The notes beneath the pieces are model-generated. The model was not told the DNA's origin. It was given only the letters and a program-made list of their open reading frames with translations, and searched no databases. Of a stretch of 64,000 nucleotides of DNA, positions 17,066 through 25,542 are shown one piece after another (positions within the stretch are counted from its first letter, which is position 1; each line of letters begins with the position of its first letter). The DNA lies in the NCBI RefSeq assembly GCF_014270035.1, contig NZ_JACNEP010000003.1, positions 62,001 through 126,000 of the forward strand, read 5' to 3'. The position numbers and the translations under genes were made by a program. This stretch comes from Neptunicella marina (GTDB taxonomy: Bacteria > Pseudomonadota > Gammaproteobacteria > Enterobacterales > Alteromonadaceae).

Positions 17066-18160
17066 ATGCTTACAAGAAACTTCAAACAAACCATACTGGC
17101 ACTATCCGTGGCGTTTACGTCGTACAGTGCTTCAGCGTCACTTATTGACCTTAACTATGATGCAGCAGACTTTGCTTCGGCAAAAGGCCAACAGGCTTTA
17201 GCTGGTTTCCAGGAAGCTGCCGATTTTTGGTCTAATCTTTTTACAGATAATATTCAGGTAAATATCAATATTGGTTTTGATGCATTAGATCCAAATGTGA
17301 TTGGCTCTACACGCTCATCTTATTATCTCGACTACTACCAGAATATTGCTTTATCAATGATTGGTGACGTTACGTCACAATTTGACTTAACTGCGGTTAA
17401 CAGTTTGCCATGTGATGATCAGGGAAATGGTGGTTGCAACATTACCTTTTTAGATCAGGAAAATCCAAGTTCTCCGGTCTCACCTGAGCTAGATCAGGAT
17501 GGTTCATGGGACAACATTGCCTTGGGCATAACGCAAGCAAATGCTAAGGCATTAGGCTTTGTTGCTGATGATACCTGGGACTTAAACGATGCGGAAATCA
17601 CATTTAGCAGCGAATTTGCCTTTGATTTTGATCGTACCGATGGCATTGATGCAGATAAAATGGATTTTGTTGGTGTTGCCATTCATGAAATTGGTCATGC
17701 ACTTGGGTTTGTTAGTGGTGTGGACGATTACGACTATGTTTACAACTCTGGTTTAATTGATCCTGAGCTGGATCTGGATCCTTATGTCGTTGCTTCCACA
17801 TTGGACTTGTTCCGTTTTTCTGATGCCAGTTTACTTGCAGGAATAGGCGTAAGAGACTTTGATCCCGGTTCTGATGCTTTCTTCTCGATCGATAACGGGT
17901 TAACCAACTTAGGTCAGTTTTCTACAGGGGCTTTTGGTGGAGATGGTCGTCAGGCGAGTCATTTTAAGGATAATCTTGGTTTAGGTATTATGGATCCAAC
18001 TTTTGCATTCGGTGAATTTGGTGATGTTACTATTCTTGATGCAGTTGCTTTCGATGTAATTGGCTGGGATTTAAATTTTGCAGCGGTACCAGAGCCGGGC
18101 ACGATGGCATTCTGGACACTGGTTTTATCAGGTTTATACATCAGACGCAGAAAAGCTTAG
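17066..18160 (+). CDS. PEP-CTERM metalloprotease (NF038122-like zincin)
   Basis: 364 residues with a signal peptide (ending near SASAS). The metzincin-like zinc motif is VAIHEIGHALGFVSGVD, with His207, Glu208, His211 and Asp220 as HExxHxxGxxxxxD. The C-terminus is an exosortase signal: VPEPGT, hydrophobic helix, RRRKA. The layout matches a group of PEP-CTERM-anchored metalloproteases. It likely cleaves proteins at the cell surface or in the matrix. It shares with the gene at 8072 both a sigma-54 promoter and an upstream motif, suggesting joint regulation. Confidence 0.88.
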   Translation: MLTRNFKQTILALSVAFTSYSASASLIDLNYDAADFASAKGQQALAGFQEAADFWSNLFTDNIQVNINIGFDALDPNVIGSTRSSYYLDYYQNIALSMIGDVTSQFDLTAVNSLPCDDQGNGGCNITFLDQENPSSPVSPELDQDGSWDNIALGITQANAKALGFVADDTWDLNDAEITFSSEFAFDFDRTDGIDADKMDFVGVAIHEIGHALGFVSGVDDYDYVYNSGLIDPELDLDPYVVASTLDLFRFSDASLLAGIGVRDFDPGSDAFFSIDNGLTNLGQFSTGAFGGDGRQASHFKDNLGLGIMDPTFAFGEFGDVTILDAVAFDVIGWDLNFAAVPEPGTMAFWTLVLSGLYIRRRKA

Positions 18161-18181
18161 TTTGGTGTTAATTTATAAAAT

Positions 18182-18211
18182 AAAAAACCACTGATTATTC
18201 AGTGGTTTTTT
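18182..18211. terminator. Bidirectional rho-independent terminator
   Basis: A 13-bp perfect stem, aaaaaaccactga / tcagtggtttttt, with a ttat loop lies between the metalloprotease and the convergent PDZ gene. Confidence 0.85.
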
Positions 18212-18236
18212 ATTTTAAATGACTCCAATCCAGCCC

Positions 18237-18569
18237 TCACTCTACATGGATTGCAATTACCTGCTCAGTACCATCTTCTTTTTTAATGGTGAGTGGCAGA
18301 ATTTCACCCGCTTTGCGTTTCATTAACTTTTTGGCATCGCTGGCGTCACAACCCGGAATTTTGCAATCTGCGATGGCGATAACAATATCTCCTGCTTTTA
18401 AGCCTGCTTTTTGTGCAGGAGAGCCTTCGGTTACAGCTTCAATGATAAATTCAGTGAGCTCAGCATTAAACAAGCCTTTAGTTGAAATGGATGCTTTTAA
18501 ACCTATCTCCGCTTGTGCCGGTGCGATAACAGTAAAGGTCAACAGGGTAAATAAAACGATTTTTTTCAT
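18237..18569 (-). CDS. Small periplasmic PDZ-domain protein
   Basis: 110 residues from ATG 18569, with AAGGA 8 nt upstream; a start 39 nt earlier would precede the signal peptide. After MKKIVLFTLLTFTVIAPAQA comes a single PDZ domain: FIIEAVTEGSPAQKAGLKAGDIVIAIADC. No protease domain is present, so it is a stand-alone PDZ module. Two Cys (CKIPGC) lie in the middle. The partner and role are unknown. Confidence 0.85.
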   Translation of the reverse strand: MKKIVLFTLLTFTVIAPAQAEIGLKASISTKGLFNAELTEFIIEAVTEGSPAQKAGLKAGDIVIAIADCKIPGCDASDAKKLMKRKAGEILPLTIKKEDGTEQVIAIHVE

Positions 18570-18685
18570 ATCAAATATCCTTTTTGCGATTGATATAAAG
18601 ACCGACATAACAAAGCGTTAGTTCAACATGGCATAAGTAACTGAATGTGAAATAACCCGGGTAAATAAGTATGTTTAACAACTAA

Positions 18686-18707
18686 AAAGGCACCAATTGG
18701 TGCCTTT
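18686..18707 (-). terminator. Rho-independent terminator after the zinc ABC genes
   Basis: The stem aaaggcacc / ggtgccttt with an aatt loop is followed on the minus strand by T5. It lies just past the permease stop. The same stem occurs at 26204-26227. Confidence 0.8.
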
Positions 18708-18725
18708 GTTACTTAATTATTTTGA

Positions 18726-19961
18726 TTAAAGTTTGGAATGCAGGGCGTTGCGATAGGCGTCAAACGCCGGCAGTAAGGTTGTTATTAAGGTGGCCAGCAA
18801 TACGCCACCAATCACAAACGTGGTGTGCCAGGACAGCAAGTTGGCGCTGATAAATAAGCCGTAATGACTGGCTAACCACCCCTTAGCTAAGGTAAATGTC
18901 AGAGATACAAAAGCTAATGCGCCTATGCTGGCACTGATCGCAATTAAAATCGCTTCGGTGACTATCATCATAAATATGACATGCGCACCTGCGCCTAAAA
19001 TACGCAGGACAGCAATTTCTTTTTCGCGTTGTTGCATGGATGCCAGCAGCATAGTGGATAAACCAAACAGCGATGAGACCAAAACCAATACACTGATGAT
19101 TCTGAGAATATTCTCGACACTGTCCATCATCTGCCACAGCTCAGCCATCGCCACACCGGGTAAAATGGCCATCAGTCTGTCGTCCTGATAGTTATTTAAT
19201 TCACGTTGTAGCGTGAAAGTAGCAAATTTGGATTTGAGCCCCAGCATCACAGCGGTAACGCTATCCGGCTTTACCAGTGGATTGTCCGTGTTATCAGGAG
19301 CGGCTAATACTTTAGATAATTTAGCGGGTGGTAAATGCATGGCTTCAATGCCTGCCAGACTCACATGCACGCTTTTATCAATGGGGGTACCGGTTGGCGC
19401 TAAAATACCTGTGATGGTGAACGGTGATTGTTGGTGTTTATGGAAACTCACCGCACCAATACCATGGGCAATAACGATTTTATCACCCAGCTTGTAATGC
19501 AGAGCTTTGGCCACATCTGCACCTATCACAGTACCAAATACCCCCTTGAAAGGTTTACCACTGGCAAAACTAATGTGTTGTTTATTGCCGTACTGATAAT
19601 GATCAAAATAAGCCTGAGAAGTGCCCAGTACGCGGAATCCATGATGCGAATCACCCAGTGAAATCGGTACAGCCCATTCCACATCCGGGTGCTGTTGCAG
19701 CATGGTTAAACTTTTATAATCGATATTATTGGTGGCGCTGCCCATTCTAAATACCGAATACAGCAATAAATTCAGTTGGCCGCTGGGGGCGCCTACAATT
19801 AAATCCACATTAGAAATCGTACGGTTAAAACTGGCTTCTGCCTGCAAACGGATATGTTCAACACTCAGTAATACACTCACACTGATAAACAGCGACATCA
19901 GGGTTAGGATGACTGATTTTTTGCGGCTTTTTAAACTACTGACTGCAAAAGAAATCAACAT
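18726..19961 (-). CDS. zrgB: FtsX/MacB-type ABC permease of a Zrg-like zinc-uptake locus
   Basis: 411 residues with FtsX topology: one N-terminal helix (SVILTLMSLFISVSVLLSV), a large periplasmic domain to about 270, then three C-terminal helices starting IISVLVLVSSLFGLSTMLLA, with the QQREKEIAVLRILGA coupling loop. It overlaps the ATPase gene by 7 nt, and the pair is divergent from two DUF3299 genes across a Zur box. In Vibrio cholerae an ABC permease and ATPase with a DUF2796 protein and DUF3299 proteins form the zinc-regulated zrg uptake locus, and the same set occurs here. The symbol is assigned by that resemblance. Confidence 0.75.
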   Translation of the reverse strand: MLISFAVSSLKSRKKSVILTLMSLFISVSVLLSVEHIRLQAEASFNRTISNVDLIVGAPSGQLNLLLYSVFRMGSATNNIDYKSLTMLQQHPDVEWAVPISLGDSHHGFRVLGTSQAYFDHYQYGNKQHISFASGKPFKGVFGTVIGADVAKALHYKLGDKIVIAHGIGAVSFHKHQQSPFTITGILAPTGTPIDKSVHVSLAGIEAMHLPPAKLSKVLAAPDNTDNPLVKPDSVTAVMLGLKSKFATFTLQRELNNYQDDRLMAILPGVAMAELWQMMDSVENILRIISVLVLVSSLFGLSTMLLASMQQREKEIAVLRILGAGAHVIFMMIVTEAILIAISASIGALAFVSLTFTLAKGWLASHYGLFISANLLSWHTTFVIGGVLLATLITTLLPAFDAYRNALHSKL

Positions 19962-20647
19962 ATTTGTTCCTCCTGCTGCAGCGCTTTAACACTCACGCAG
20001 TCGCTGAAATACGCGCGTAAGGCCTGATCGTGACTAACAAAAATCAGGGTGGTATTCATGCTTTCACATAAGGCAATTAACACCTGCATAAAAGCATCGC
20101 GGGCATCGGCATCCAGTGCTGAGGTGGGTTCATCTACCAGCAGAATTTCTGGTTTGTTAATCAGGGCACGAGCAATGGCAACACGCTGCTGCTGACCCAC
20201 ACTTAGAGAGCTGGCTGCGGTATCCAGCAAGGCCATTGGCAGTTTTAGCTGTGTTAATAACTGTTCAGCACTAGTGCGAACAGACTGCTTGTTACCCGCA
20301 AAATACGCTGCCAGTTCAATGTTTTTTATCACGCTTAAATGGGGAATAAGATTAAATTGCTGAAACACCACACCGACATGTTGTGCGCGGAATTTGTCGC
20401 GTTTCCTGGCGGGTAGCGAAGAAAATGGCTGACCTAAAATCGAAACTGCACCGGATTCAGGTACCAACACGCCCGATAACAAATTTAATAAAGTGGTTTT
20501 GCCAGACCCGGATGGGCCATGTAAAAAAATGCGTGCACCCTGGCTTACCTGCCAGGCGGAAAAACAAAACTGTGTTTGCTGGTTAGGATAACGGTGCACA
20601 ACCTGATCTAACTCGACTGCAAAGCTCTGGTTGTTTGATTGGCTCAT
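19955..20647 (-). CDS. zrgC: ABC ATPase of a Zrg-like zinc-uptake locus
   Basis: 230 residues from ATG 20647 (MSQSNNQSF); a GTG 9 nt upstream is possible. Walker A is GPSGSGKTTLLNLLSG, the signature is LSVGQQQRVAIARAL (Val in place of the usual Gly), and Walker B is ILLVDEPTSALDAD. It belongs to the LolD/MacB subclass and pairs with the FtsX-type permease that it overlaps. A Zur box lies 42 nt upstream, so it should be induced by zinc shortage. Confidence 0.78.
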   Translation of the reverse strand: MSQSNNQSFAVELDQVVHRYPNQQTQFCFSAWQVSQGARIFLHGPSGSGKTTLLNLLSGVLVPESGAVSILGQPFSSLPARKRDKFRAQHVGVVFQQFNLIPHLSVIKNIELAAYFAGNKQSVRTSAEQLLTQLKLPMALLDTAASSLSVGQQQRVAIARALINKPEILLVDEPTSALDADARDAFMQVLIALCESMNTTLIFVSHDQALRAYFSDCVSVKALQQEEQIC

Positions 20648-20688
20648 ATAAATCACTTAGTTGATGAAAGAACTTCTTTATATTTTGT

Positions 20689-20705
20689 TGTTATGTTATA
20701 ACATT
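20689..20705. promoter_or_regulatory. Zur box between divergent zinc genes
   Basis: TGTTATGTTATAACATT fits the gammaproteobacterial Zur site (TGTTATA-n-TATAACA type) and includes the 12-bp perfect palindrome ATGTTATAACAT. It lies between the ATPase gene (minus) and the first DUF3299 gene (plus), so it can silence both when zinc is plentiful. Confidence 0.8.
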
Positions 20706-20745
20706 TTTGTTTTGGTGCCCTCAACCACACAAGTAGAACATTTTT

Positions 20746-21312
20746 ATGAAGATACACCCATCGCTTAAATGCGCGCTTTTTACATTTTTTATTTTTCCAG
20801 CTTTTATTCTCAACGCATCGGATTTCAAAGAAATCGAATGGGTTGAACTGATGCCAAATGATGATTTGGCAGCCTTGCTCGACAGACCTAAATACCTTGA
20901 TCAGGTTGCCGATGGCTCGGCCGATGATTCGGTCGATAATTTTAAAAATCAGGATTTTAACGACGAAAAAACACAGCGATATCAGCAGGCTTTGCGTTCT
21001 ATGCGTGTGATTGAATCCTTTAATCATCAGGCCATTCGTATTCCGGGTTTTATTGTGCCCTTACAACAAAATGAGGACAAAAAGGTCACCGAGTTTTTTA
21101 TCGTACCTTATTTTGGCGCTTGTATACATTTACCGCCTCCACCACCAAACCAAATGATTTATGCCAAATCGAAACAAGGCGTTGAACTGGAGGATTTAAA
21201 TCAACCCTTTTGGTTTGAAGGCACCGTTAATATTGAAGCGCAAAAACACAGCTTAGGTACGTCAGCCTACACCATGGCATTAGCCAATGTGATGCCTTAT
21301 GAGGATGAATAA
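20746..21312 (+). CDS. DUF3299 periplasmic protein, first copy (ZrgD/E-like)
   Basis: 188 residues with a signal peptide (FTFFIFPAFILNASD). The DUF3299 core is IRIPGFIVPLQQNE followed by FIVPYFGACIHLPPPPPNQM, a conserved Cys-His-Pro motif that could hold a metal or lie at a membrane face. It lies 40 nt after the Zur box and is followed by a second, related copy. DUF3299 proteins accompany Zn-uptake ABC genes in vibrios as zrgD and zrgE; their biochemical role is unknown. Confidence 0.85.
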   Translation: MKIHPSLKCALFTFFIFPAFILNASDFKEIEWVELMPNDDLAALLDRPKYLDQVADGSADDSVDNFKNQDFNDEKTQRYQQALRSMRVIESFNHQAIRIPGFIVPLQQNEDKKVTEFFIVPYFGACIHLPPPPPNQMIYAKSKQGVELEDLNQPFWFEGTVNIEAQKHSLGTSAYTMALANVMPYEDE

Positions 21313-21373
21313 TGGAAATGACATGTGGGGTGCTTTGTTGTTTTAAGGAGACTGAGAGCCGCTGCCAATTCGT

Positions 21374-22066
21374 ATGTTTGGCATAATAAAAAGCCGCTCG
21401 CTAAAGTTTGTTTTGCTGGTGGCTTTGGTTATTTTACTTGGGGTGATAGGTGGTCAGTGGGCTGGACGCTGGTTTTCTGCCAGCCAGGGTTTAAGCGTGA
21501 GCTCTTCCGCCATTTTTTCCTCAAATGACCAACAATTAACCGAGCGATTTTTGGCGCAGCCGCTGCAAAATATCGGCTGGAAAGACTTACTCACCGCTAC
21601 CGAACGTGAGTTAGCGGTTAAATATCGTCAGTCTTCTGAGCTTGGTTTTCAACAGCAAATGGAAGTGATGTTGCAAGCTTCCAGCGATAAAGCCTACCAA
21701 CAAAGTTTAATATCGACTGATACGGTGGCGGGGTTGGATGGGCAGTCCATTAGCCTTAGTGGTTACATTGTGCCGGTTAGCATTAATGAGAAACGGCAAA
21801 TCACCAGCTTCTTTCTGGTGCCATATTTTGGCGCTTGTATTCATTTTCCCGCACCTGCCCCTAATCAAATGCTGTATGGTCGTGTGCCGCAAGGCTTAAA
21901 TCATTACGATATTAATCAGGCGTATACTGTTGAAGGGATTATTTCGGTAGGGATGTTTGAAGATCCGCAGGGCACTTCGGCTTATTTGATTGATCCTGTG
22001 CAAATTAAACCCTTTGCAGGTGAGCCTGATGATGTTCGCAATCATCAGGCTACCAATGCCTACTAA
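21374..22066 (+). CDS. DUF3299 membrane-anchored protein, second copy (ZrgD/E-like)
   Basis: 230 residues. An N-terminal helix (FVLLVALVILLGVIGGQWAG) is probably an uncleaved anchor. The DUF3299 core repeats that of the previous gene: ISLSGYIVPVSINE and FLVPYFGACIHFPAPAPNQM. The two copies have diverged strongly outside the core. It follows the first copy after 61 nt on the same strand, so both probably share the Zur-controlled promoter. It converges on the PhoX-like gene. Confidence 0.85.
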   Translation: MFGIIKSRSLKFVLLVALVILLGVIGGQWAGRWFSASQGLSVSSSAIFSSNDQQLTERFLAQPLQNIGWKDLLTATERELAVKYRQSSELGFQQQMEVMLQASSDKAYQQSLISTDTVAGLDGQSISLSGYIVPVSINEKRQITSFFLVPYFGACIHFPAPAPNQMLYGRVPQGLNHYDINQAYTVEGIISVGMFEDPQGTSAYLIDPVQIKPFAGEPDDVRNHQATNAY

Positions 22067-22088
22067 CTCTGCTTAGTTGCTAAGCCTG

Positions 22089-23456
22089 TTAACCCGCTAA
22101 ATGTTGCCATGGACCACGAATGGCCAGCGTTTTAGACGGCGAATATAAGTTAACAAACAACACGCTGCCATCGGGCGAGAAACACGCGCCAGCAGGCTCG
22201 GTTTGCAAGCGAATACGCGCAAAATCATAGGTTTCACCTTTGGTTGTTACACCTTTTAAGTGATTATCTACAATTGTCGTGTACTGGTCTTCACACACAA
22301 TAAGCTGCCCGTCCGGTGCCACGGTTAAGTTGTCACCAAAGTTAAAAGACGCTTTGTGCGGGCTTTCCACGTACAAAGTTAATTTACCCGGTGCTTGCTG
22401 TTCTTTATCGGTGCCTTCAAACTCAGAAGGCTGATACTGCATGATTTGTCCCAGTTTCTTGCTACCACCGCTGGTACAGCAAAAGAACAACTCCTGATTT
22501 GCCCAGTGAATGCCTTCACCGCGGGCGAATAGTGCAGCCCCCGCTTTATGACCACGTAAACGCAAATCATCATCCGGGCTTTCAACGTTATCTAAATCGA
22601 TCCATTCGGCAAAGACAGTATCCCCCACCACTAACTGACGTTTTTCCCAGTTGCGGGTATCTGCATGGGGTTTGCCTTTAATTGCCAGTGCCTGCAGTTT
22701 TCCCCCCGCACTCAGTTTGCCTTTTTGCTTAGGGATAAAACGATATAACAGGCTATCGTCACGATCTTCAGTCAGGTACACAATGCCGGTGCGAGGATCG
22801 ATACAAGCGGCTTCATGGTTAAAACGTCCCATGGCCTTAAGCGGCAAAGGTTCAACCAGCCCATTTGAGTCGCTCGGCACTTCAAACACAAAACCATGGT
22901 GTTTTTGATTGGCTGCCGATGGGGTTAAGGTTGATTCTTCGCAGGTTAACCAGCTTCCCCACGGTGTAATACCACCAGAACAGTTGCGCACGGTGCCAAT
23001 TAACGACATATGTTGTTGTTCGGTTTTGCCGGTTTTTAAATTGTAAACAATGTTACTGGTACCGCCGGGGAGCGCATTACCATGTTGGCCTACATCGTAA
23101 GCCTGCGCTGCGGCGCTCTTATCTTTTACTTCTTCACTACTACCTGCAATCGGCGGTGATAATTCGTGATTACGTACCAGCACCACGCGCTCATCGTCTT
23201 TATAAAAACAGCCCATGCCATCGGCGCGATCAGGTACTTCGCGCCCATCGGACATTACCTCACCTAGTTGCGAGATAATTTGATAACTAAAACCTTCAGG
23301 TAAATCCAGAACGCCGTTTGGATCGCTGATTAATGCGCCATAACCTGTATTTTTGGCGACTGAACCAAGTCCGTTTGGGGTGGCCATTAAGTGTTTTGAT
23401 AAACCTCCAAAGGCAACCGCCACAAGGCTCTGATTAAACTGGCGTCTGGAAATCAC
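22089..23456 (-). CDS. PhoX-family (DUF839) alkaline phosphatase-like protein
   Basis: 455 residues from a GTG at 23456 with AGGAG 8 nt upstream. A Tat signal (MISRRQFNQSLVAVAFGGLS) is followed by the DUF839 beta-propeller: MGCFYKDDERVVLVRNHEL, NCSGGITPWGSWLTCEES, FNHEAACIDPRTGIVYLTEDRDDSLLYRF and NLTVAPDGQLIVCEDQ. PhoX enzymes use a Ca/Fe centre to release phosphate from organic phosphomonoesters. It is the last gene of a tight minus-strand run (zrgA-merC-EEP-this; gaps 39, 55 and 27 nt) that starts at a Zur box, so zinc control is plausible. Confidence 0.88.
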   Translation of the reverse strand: MISRRQFNQSLVAVAFGGLSKHLMATPNGLGSVAKNTGYGALISDPNGVLDLPEGFSYQIISQLGEVMSDGREVPDRADGMGCFYKDDERVVLVRNHELSPPIAGSSEEVKDKSAAAQAYDVGQHGNALPGGTSNIVYNLKTGKTEQQHMSLIGTVRNCSGGITPWGSWLTCEESTLTPSAANQKHHGFVFEVPSDSNGLVEPLPLKAMGRFNHEAACIDPRTGIVYLTEDRDDSLLYRFIPKQKGKLSAGGKLQALAIKGKPHADTRNWEKRQLVVGDTVFAEWIDLDNVESPDDDLRLRGHKAGAALFARGEGIHWANQELFFCCTSGGSKKLGQIMQYQPSEFEGTDKEQQAPGKLTLYVESPHKASFNFGDNLTVAPDGQLIVCEDQYTTIVDNHLKGVTTKGETYDFARIRLQTEPAGACFSPDGSVLFVNLYSPSKTLAIRGPWQHLAG

Positions 23457-23483
23457 GATATTCTCCTGTTGTATCGTTGAAAA

Positions 23484-24401
23484 TTAGTGTGCGGGAAATT
23501 CGACAGAAACGGCACAATGATCACTTAACATGGCATCTTCATCCATATTGCTAAATGGATAGACAGCGGTATGCGACACCAGTTCAGTGGTTGGCATGCC
23601 ACCCACCCAAATATGGTCAATCGGTGCCGGATAACGTGGGTGACAGCCAAGTAATGGTTGAGTCACTAAACGTAACTGGGAGCTTGCGGATTTACTGGCG
23701 TTAATCTCACGGGTAAAACGGTTGTAAGGTGCAGATAATCTGTGATTAAAGTCACCTAAAAACATATAAGGCGTGCCTTTGGTTTCCTGCTGTTTTATCC
23801 AGCTGGTTAACTGGGGTACTTGTTGTGCCAGAGTCTGGCACGACTGTTTATCACTGCTGCTGTAATCATCAACAAAACAACCGCTTTTTAAATGCAATGC
23901 CAGAATGGTTAGCGGGCCAAAGCTGGTTTTTACTGTGGCCGATACACCATAACGTAACCCCGGATTATCTAAACCAAACTCGCTTTGTTGAGTGGATTTT
24001 TCTACTTCGATATTTTTACGCAGTACTAAGCCCACTTTTTGCTGGGTGGAGTGATAACCACTGCCACGACATTCATAAGATTCGCTGTCCGGGCGCTGTG
24101 AAAAAATGATATTCCACTGATCTTCAGGGAAAACCTGACGTAAAGCCTCTACGGATGACACTTCTTCTACCGCGTAAATATCGGCATTGACCGATTTAAG
24201 ATACTGGCGAATTTGAGTGATTTCCTGCTCACTGCGTGGACGGCAACCGTTGTTAATCGGAAAGGCGAAGTGTTCCATATTCCAGGTCGCCACTTTTAAT
24301 GGCTGTGACTGTGTTGATATTGTCTTAGACAGAGTGGAAGCACAGGAGCTTACTAATAATATTGCGGCAAGCATGCCAGCTACTTTAAATTTTACAGCCA
24401 T
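23484..24401 (-). CDS. Endonuclease/exonuclease/phosphatase-fold lipoprotein
   Basis: 305 residues. The N-terminus ends in a lipobox (LLVSSC), so it is probably a lipoprotein. The EEP fold motifs are LKVATWNMEH, ADIYAVEEV, LTILALHLKSGC, FLGDFNHR and the final SDHCAVSVEF, giving the His, Asp and Asn catalytic set. Such enzymes cleave phosphodiesters of nucleic acids or lipids. Extra Cys residues suggest disulfides, consistent with an extracytoplasmic site. It sits between merC and phoX in the run beginning at the zinc-binding protein gene. Confidence 0.85.
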   Translation of the reverse strand: MAVKFKVAGMLAAILLVSSCASTLSKTISTQSQPLKVATWNMEHFAFPINNGCRPRSEQEITQIRQYLKSVNADIYAVEEVSSVEALRQVFPEDQWNIIFSQRPDSESYECRGSGYHSTQQKVGLVLRKNIEVEKSTQQSEFGLDNPGLRYGVSATVKTSFGPLTILALHLKSGCFVDDYSSSDKQSCQTLAQQVPQLTSWIKQQETKGTPYMFLGDFNHRLSAPYNRFTREINASKSASSQLRLVTQPLLGCHPRYPAPIDHIWVGGMPTTELVSHTAVYPFSNMDEDAMLSDHCAVSVEFPAH

Positions 24402-24456
24402 TAAATACGTCTCTTAAAAAGGTGATACCGGAATATAACTCATTGAATAATCAAGT

Positions 24457-24843
24457 TTAATCGTGTTGGCGCAACTGAAAGTTTTTAATATGAGCAAACA
24501 GAATAAAAACCGTGGCTAAAAGCGTTATCAACGTTTCACTCCGTTCATTTAAAAAATCATGGCCTGCAATCGCGATTAACGTCAGCATCACAAGACCTGT
24601 CAGTCCACACAGCAATACCTTGTGATTATGGTGGTGTTTGTATCCGGCCATTAAAGCCAGCAAACCAACCGGTACCACAAAAAATAATAACAAATTGTGA
24701 AATACCTCATGCTCAAGCCAAAACACGCCACCCAACGACGGGATTGCGATCACTAAAATCGGTGTCAGGATGCAATGTATAACACACAAAGATGACAGAA
24801 AAATGGCTGTCTTATCACCCAATACCTGTAATTGCATTTTCAA
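24457..24843 (-). CDS. MerC-domain inner-membrane protein
   Basis: 128 residues from TTG 24843, whose GAGG is 6 nt upstream; an ATG two codons later (24837) has 12-nt spacing. Four membrane helices are seen, with SSLCVIHCILTPILV near residue 20 giving the Cys-x3-Cys pair typical of MerC transporters. A His-rich loop (GYKHHHNHK) lies between helices. It is next to the zinc-binding ZrgA gene and downstream of a Zur box, so zinc is a better guess than mercury here. Confidence 0.85.
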   Translation of the reverse strand: MKMQLQVLGDKTAIFLSSLCVIHCILTPILVIAIPSLGGVFWLEHEVFHNLLLFFVVPVGLLALMAGYKHHHNHKVLLCGLTGLVMLTLIAIAGHDFLNERSETLITLLATVFILFAHIKNFQLRQHD

Positions 24844-24882
24844 TGATGACCTCTTAGTTGATGGAAATTAGCCGGAAATCTA

Positions 24883-25464
24883 TTACCAGTGAATGGCATT
24901 ATGTTCCGGCGATAATTTTTGCATGCCCTGACCTTTGGCATTTATCCACTGCGCTTCAATATGTTGCAATGTTGGCGCGGCAGCAAACAAAGTGACCTTG
25001 ATATCAGACACGTCAGTGGTGCAATTTAGCTGATAATCCAGCTGAATATTTTCATGATGATGGTGGTGATGTTCTTCGCCGTGATGCTCATGTTCATCAT
25101 GATCTTCGTCTTCATCATCGTCGTCATGATCTTCATGGGCAGCTGAAACCGATACTTTGCCCGATGTGGTGGTGCATTTGCCACTTAACTCTATGGCTTT
25201 GCTGATGTGCTCAAAGGTTTGTTTTACCTGAGCGACTTTTTGTTTTTGCTCTGGCGTTGCGGCTTTGTGTTCAAAACCATACAAATCGGCAGCAGGTAAG
25301 ATAAAACGAATGGTTACATCTTGTGCATCCTGGGTGATAAGCAATTGCCCGCTGCCATGCACATGAGCCTCGGCTGCGAGAGTGGATGGTGCAGTGATTA
25401 ACATGGCAGACAACGCCAGCTGTAGCGAGTGTTTAACTATGGTTTTTACTGAGGTTTTCATCAT
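24883..25464 (-). CDS. zrgA: DUF2796 His-rich periplasmic zinc-binding protein (ZrgA-like)
   Basis: 193 residues from ATG 25464, with AGGA 7 nt upstream. A signal peptide ends near STLAAEA. A DUF2796 domain opens with EAHVHGSGQLLITQDAQDVTIRFILPAADLYGFEHKA. The middle has a long acidic/His tract (about residues 110-140) able to bind several metal ions. In V. cholerae the equivalent protein binds Zn for the zrg uptake system. A near-perfect Zur box lies 60 nt upstream. It is the first gene of the run zrgA-merC-EEP-phoX. Confidence 0.85.
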   Translation of the reverse strand: MMKTSVKTIVKHSLQLALSAMLITAPSTLAAEAHVHGSGQLLITQDAQDVTIRFILPAADLYGFEHKAATPEQKQKVAQVKQTFEHISKAIELSGKCTTTSGKVSVSAAHEDHDDDDEDEDHDEHEHHGEEHHHHHHENIQLDYQLNCTTDVSDIKVTLFAAAPTLQHIEAQWINAKGQGMQKLSPEHNAIHW

Positions 25465-25523
25465 ATTGTGTCCTGTGAAAACACCAATGCGCAGCATGGA
25501 TGATTATAAATTACTTGTGTATT

Positions 25524-25542
25524 TATGTTATAACATAACATT
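25524..25542. promoter_or_regulatory. Zur box upstream of zrgA
   Basis: TATGTTATA-a-CATAACATT is a 19-bp near-perfect Zur site, with 16 of 18 arm positions matching AATGTTATA/TATAACATT. It lies 60 nt before the zrgA start codon. Confidence 0.82.

Noticed and set aside
20653-21027. A 124-codon minus-strand frame
   Set aside because: It lies almost wholly antisense to the first DUF3299 gene and covers the Zur box; the plus-strand gene has a signal peptide and a family match.
24402-24456. A third Zur box before the EEP-fold gene (ggtgataccggaatataac)
   Set aside because: Only the right half resembles the consensus and the left half does not, so it is not counted as a site.
24457-24843. A mercury-resistance island based on merC
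   Set aside because: There is no merR, merT, merP or merA; the gene sits in a zinc-regulated context.
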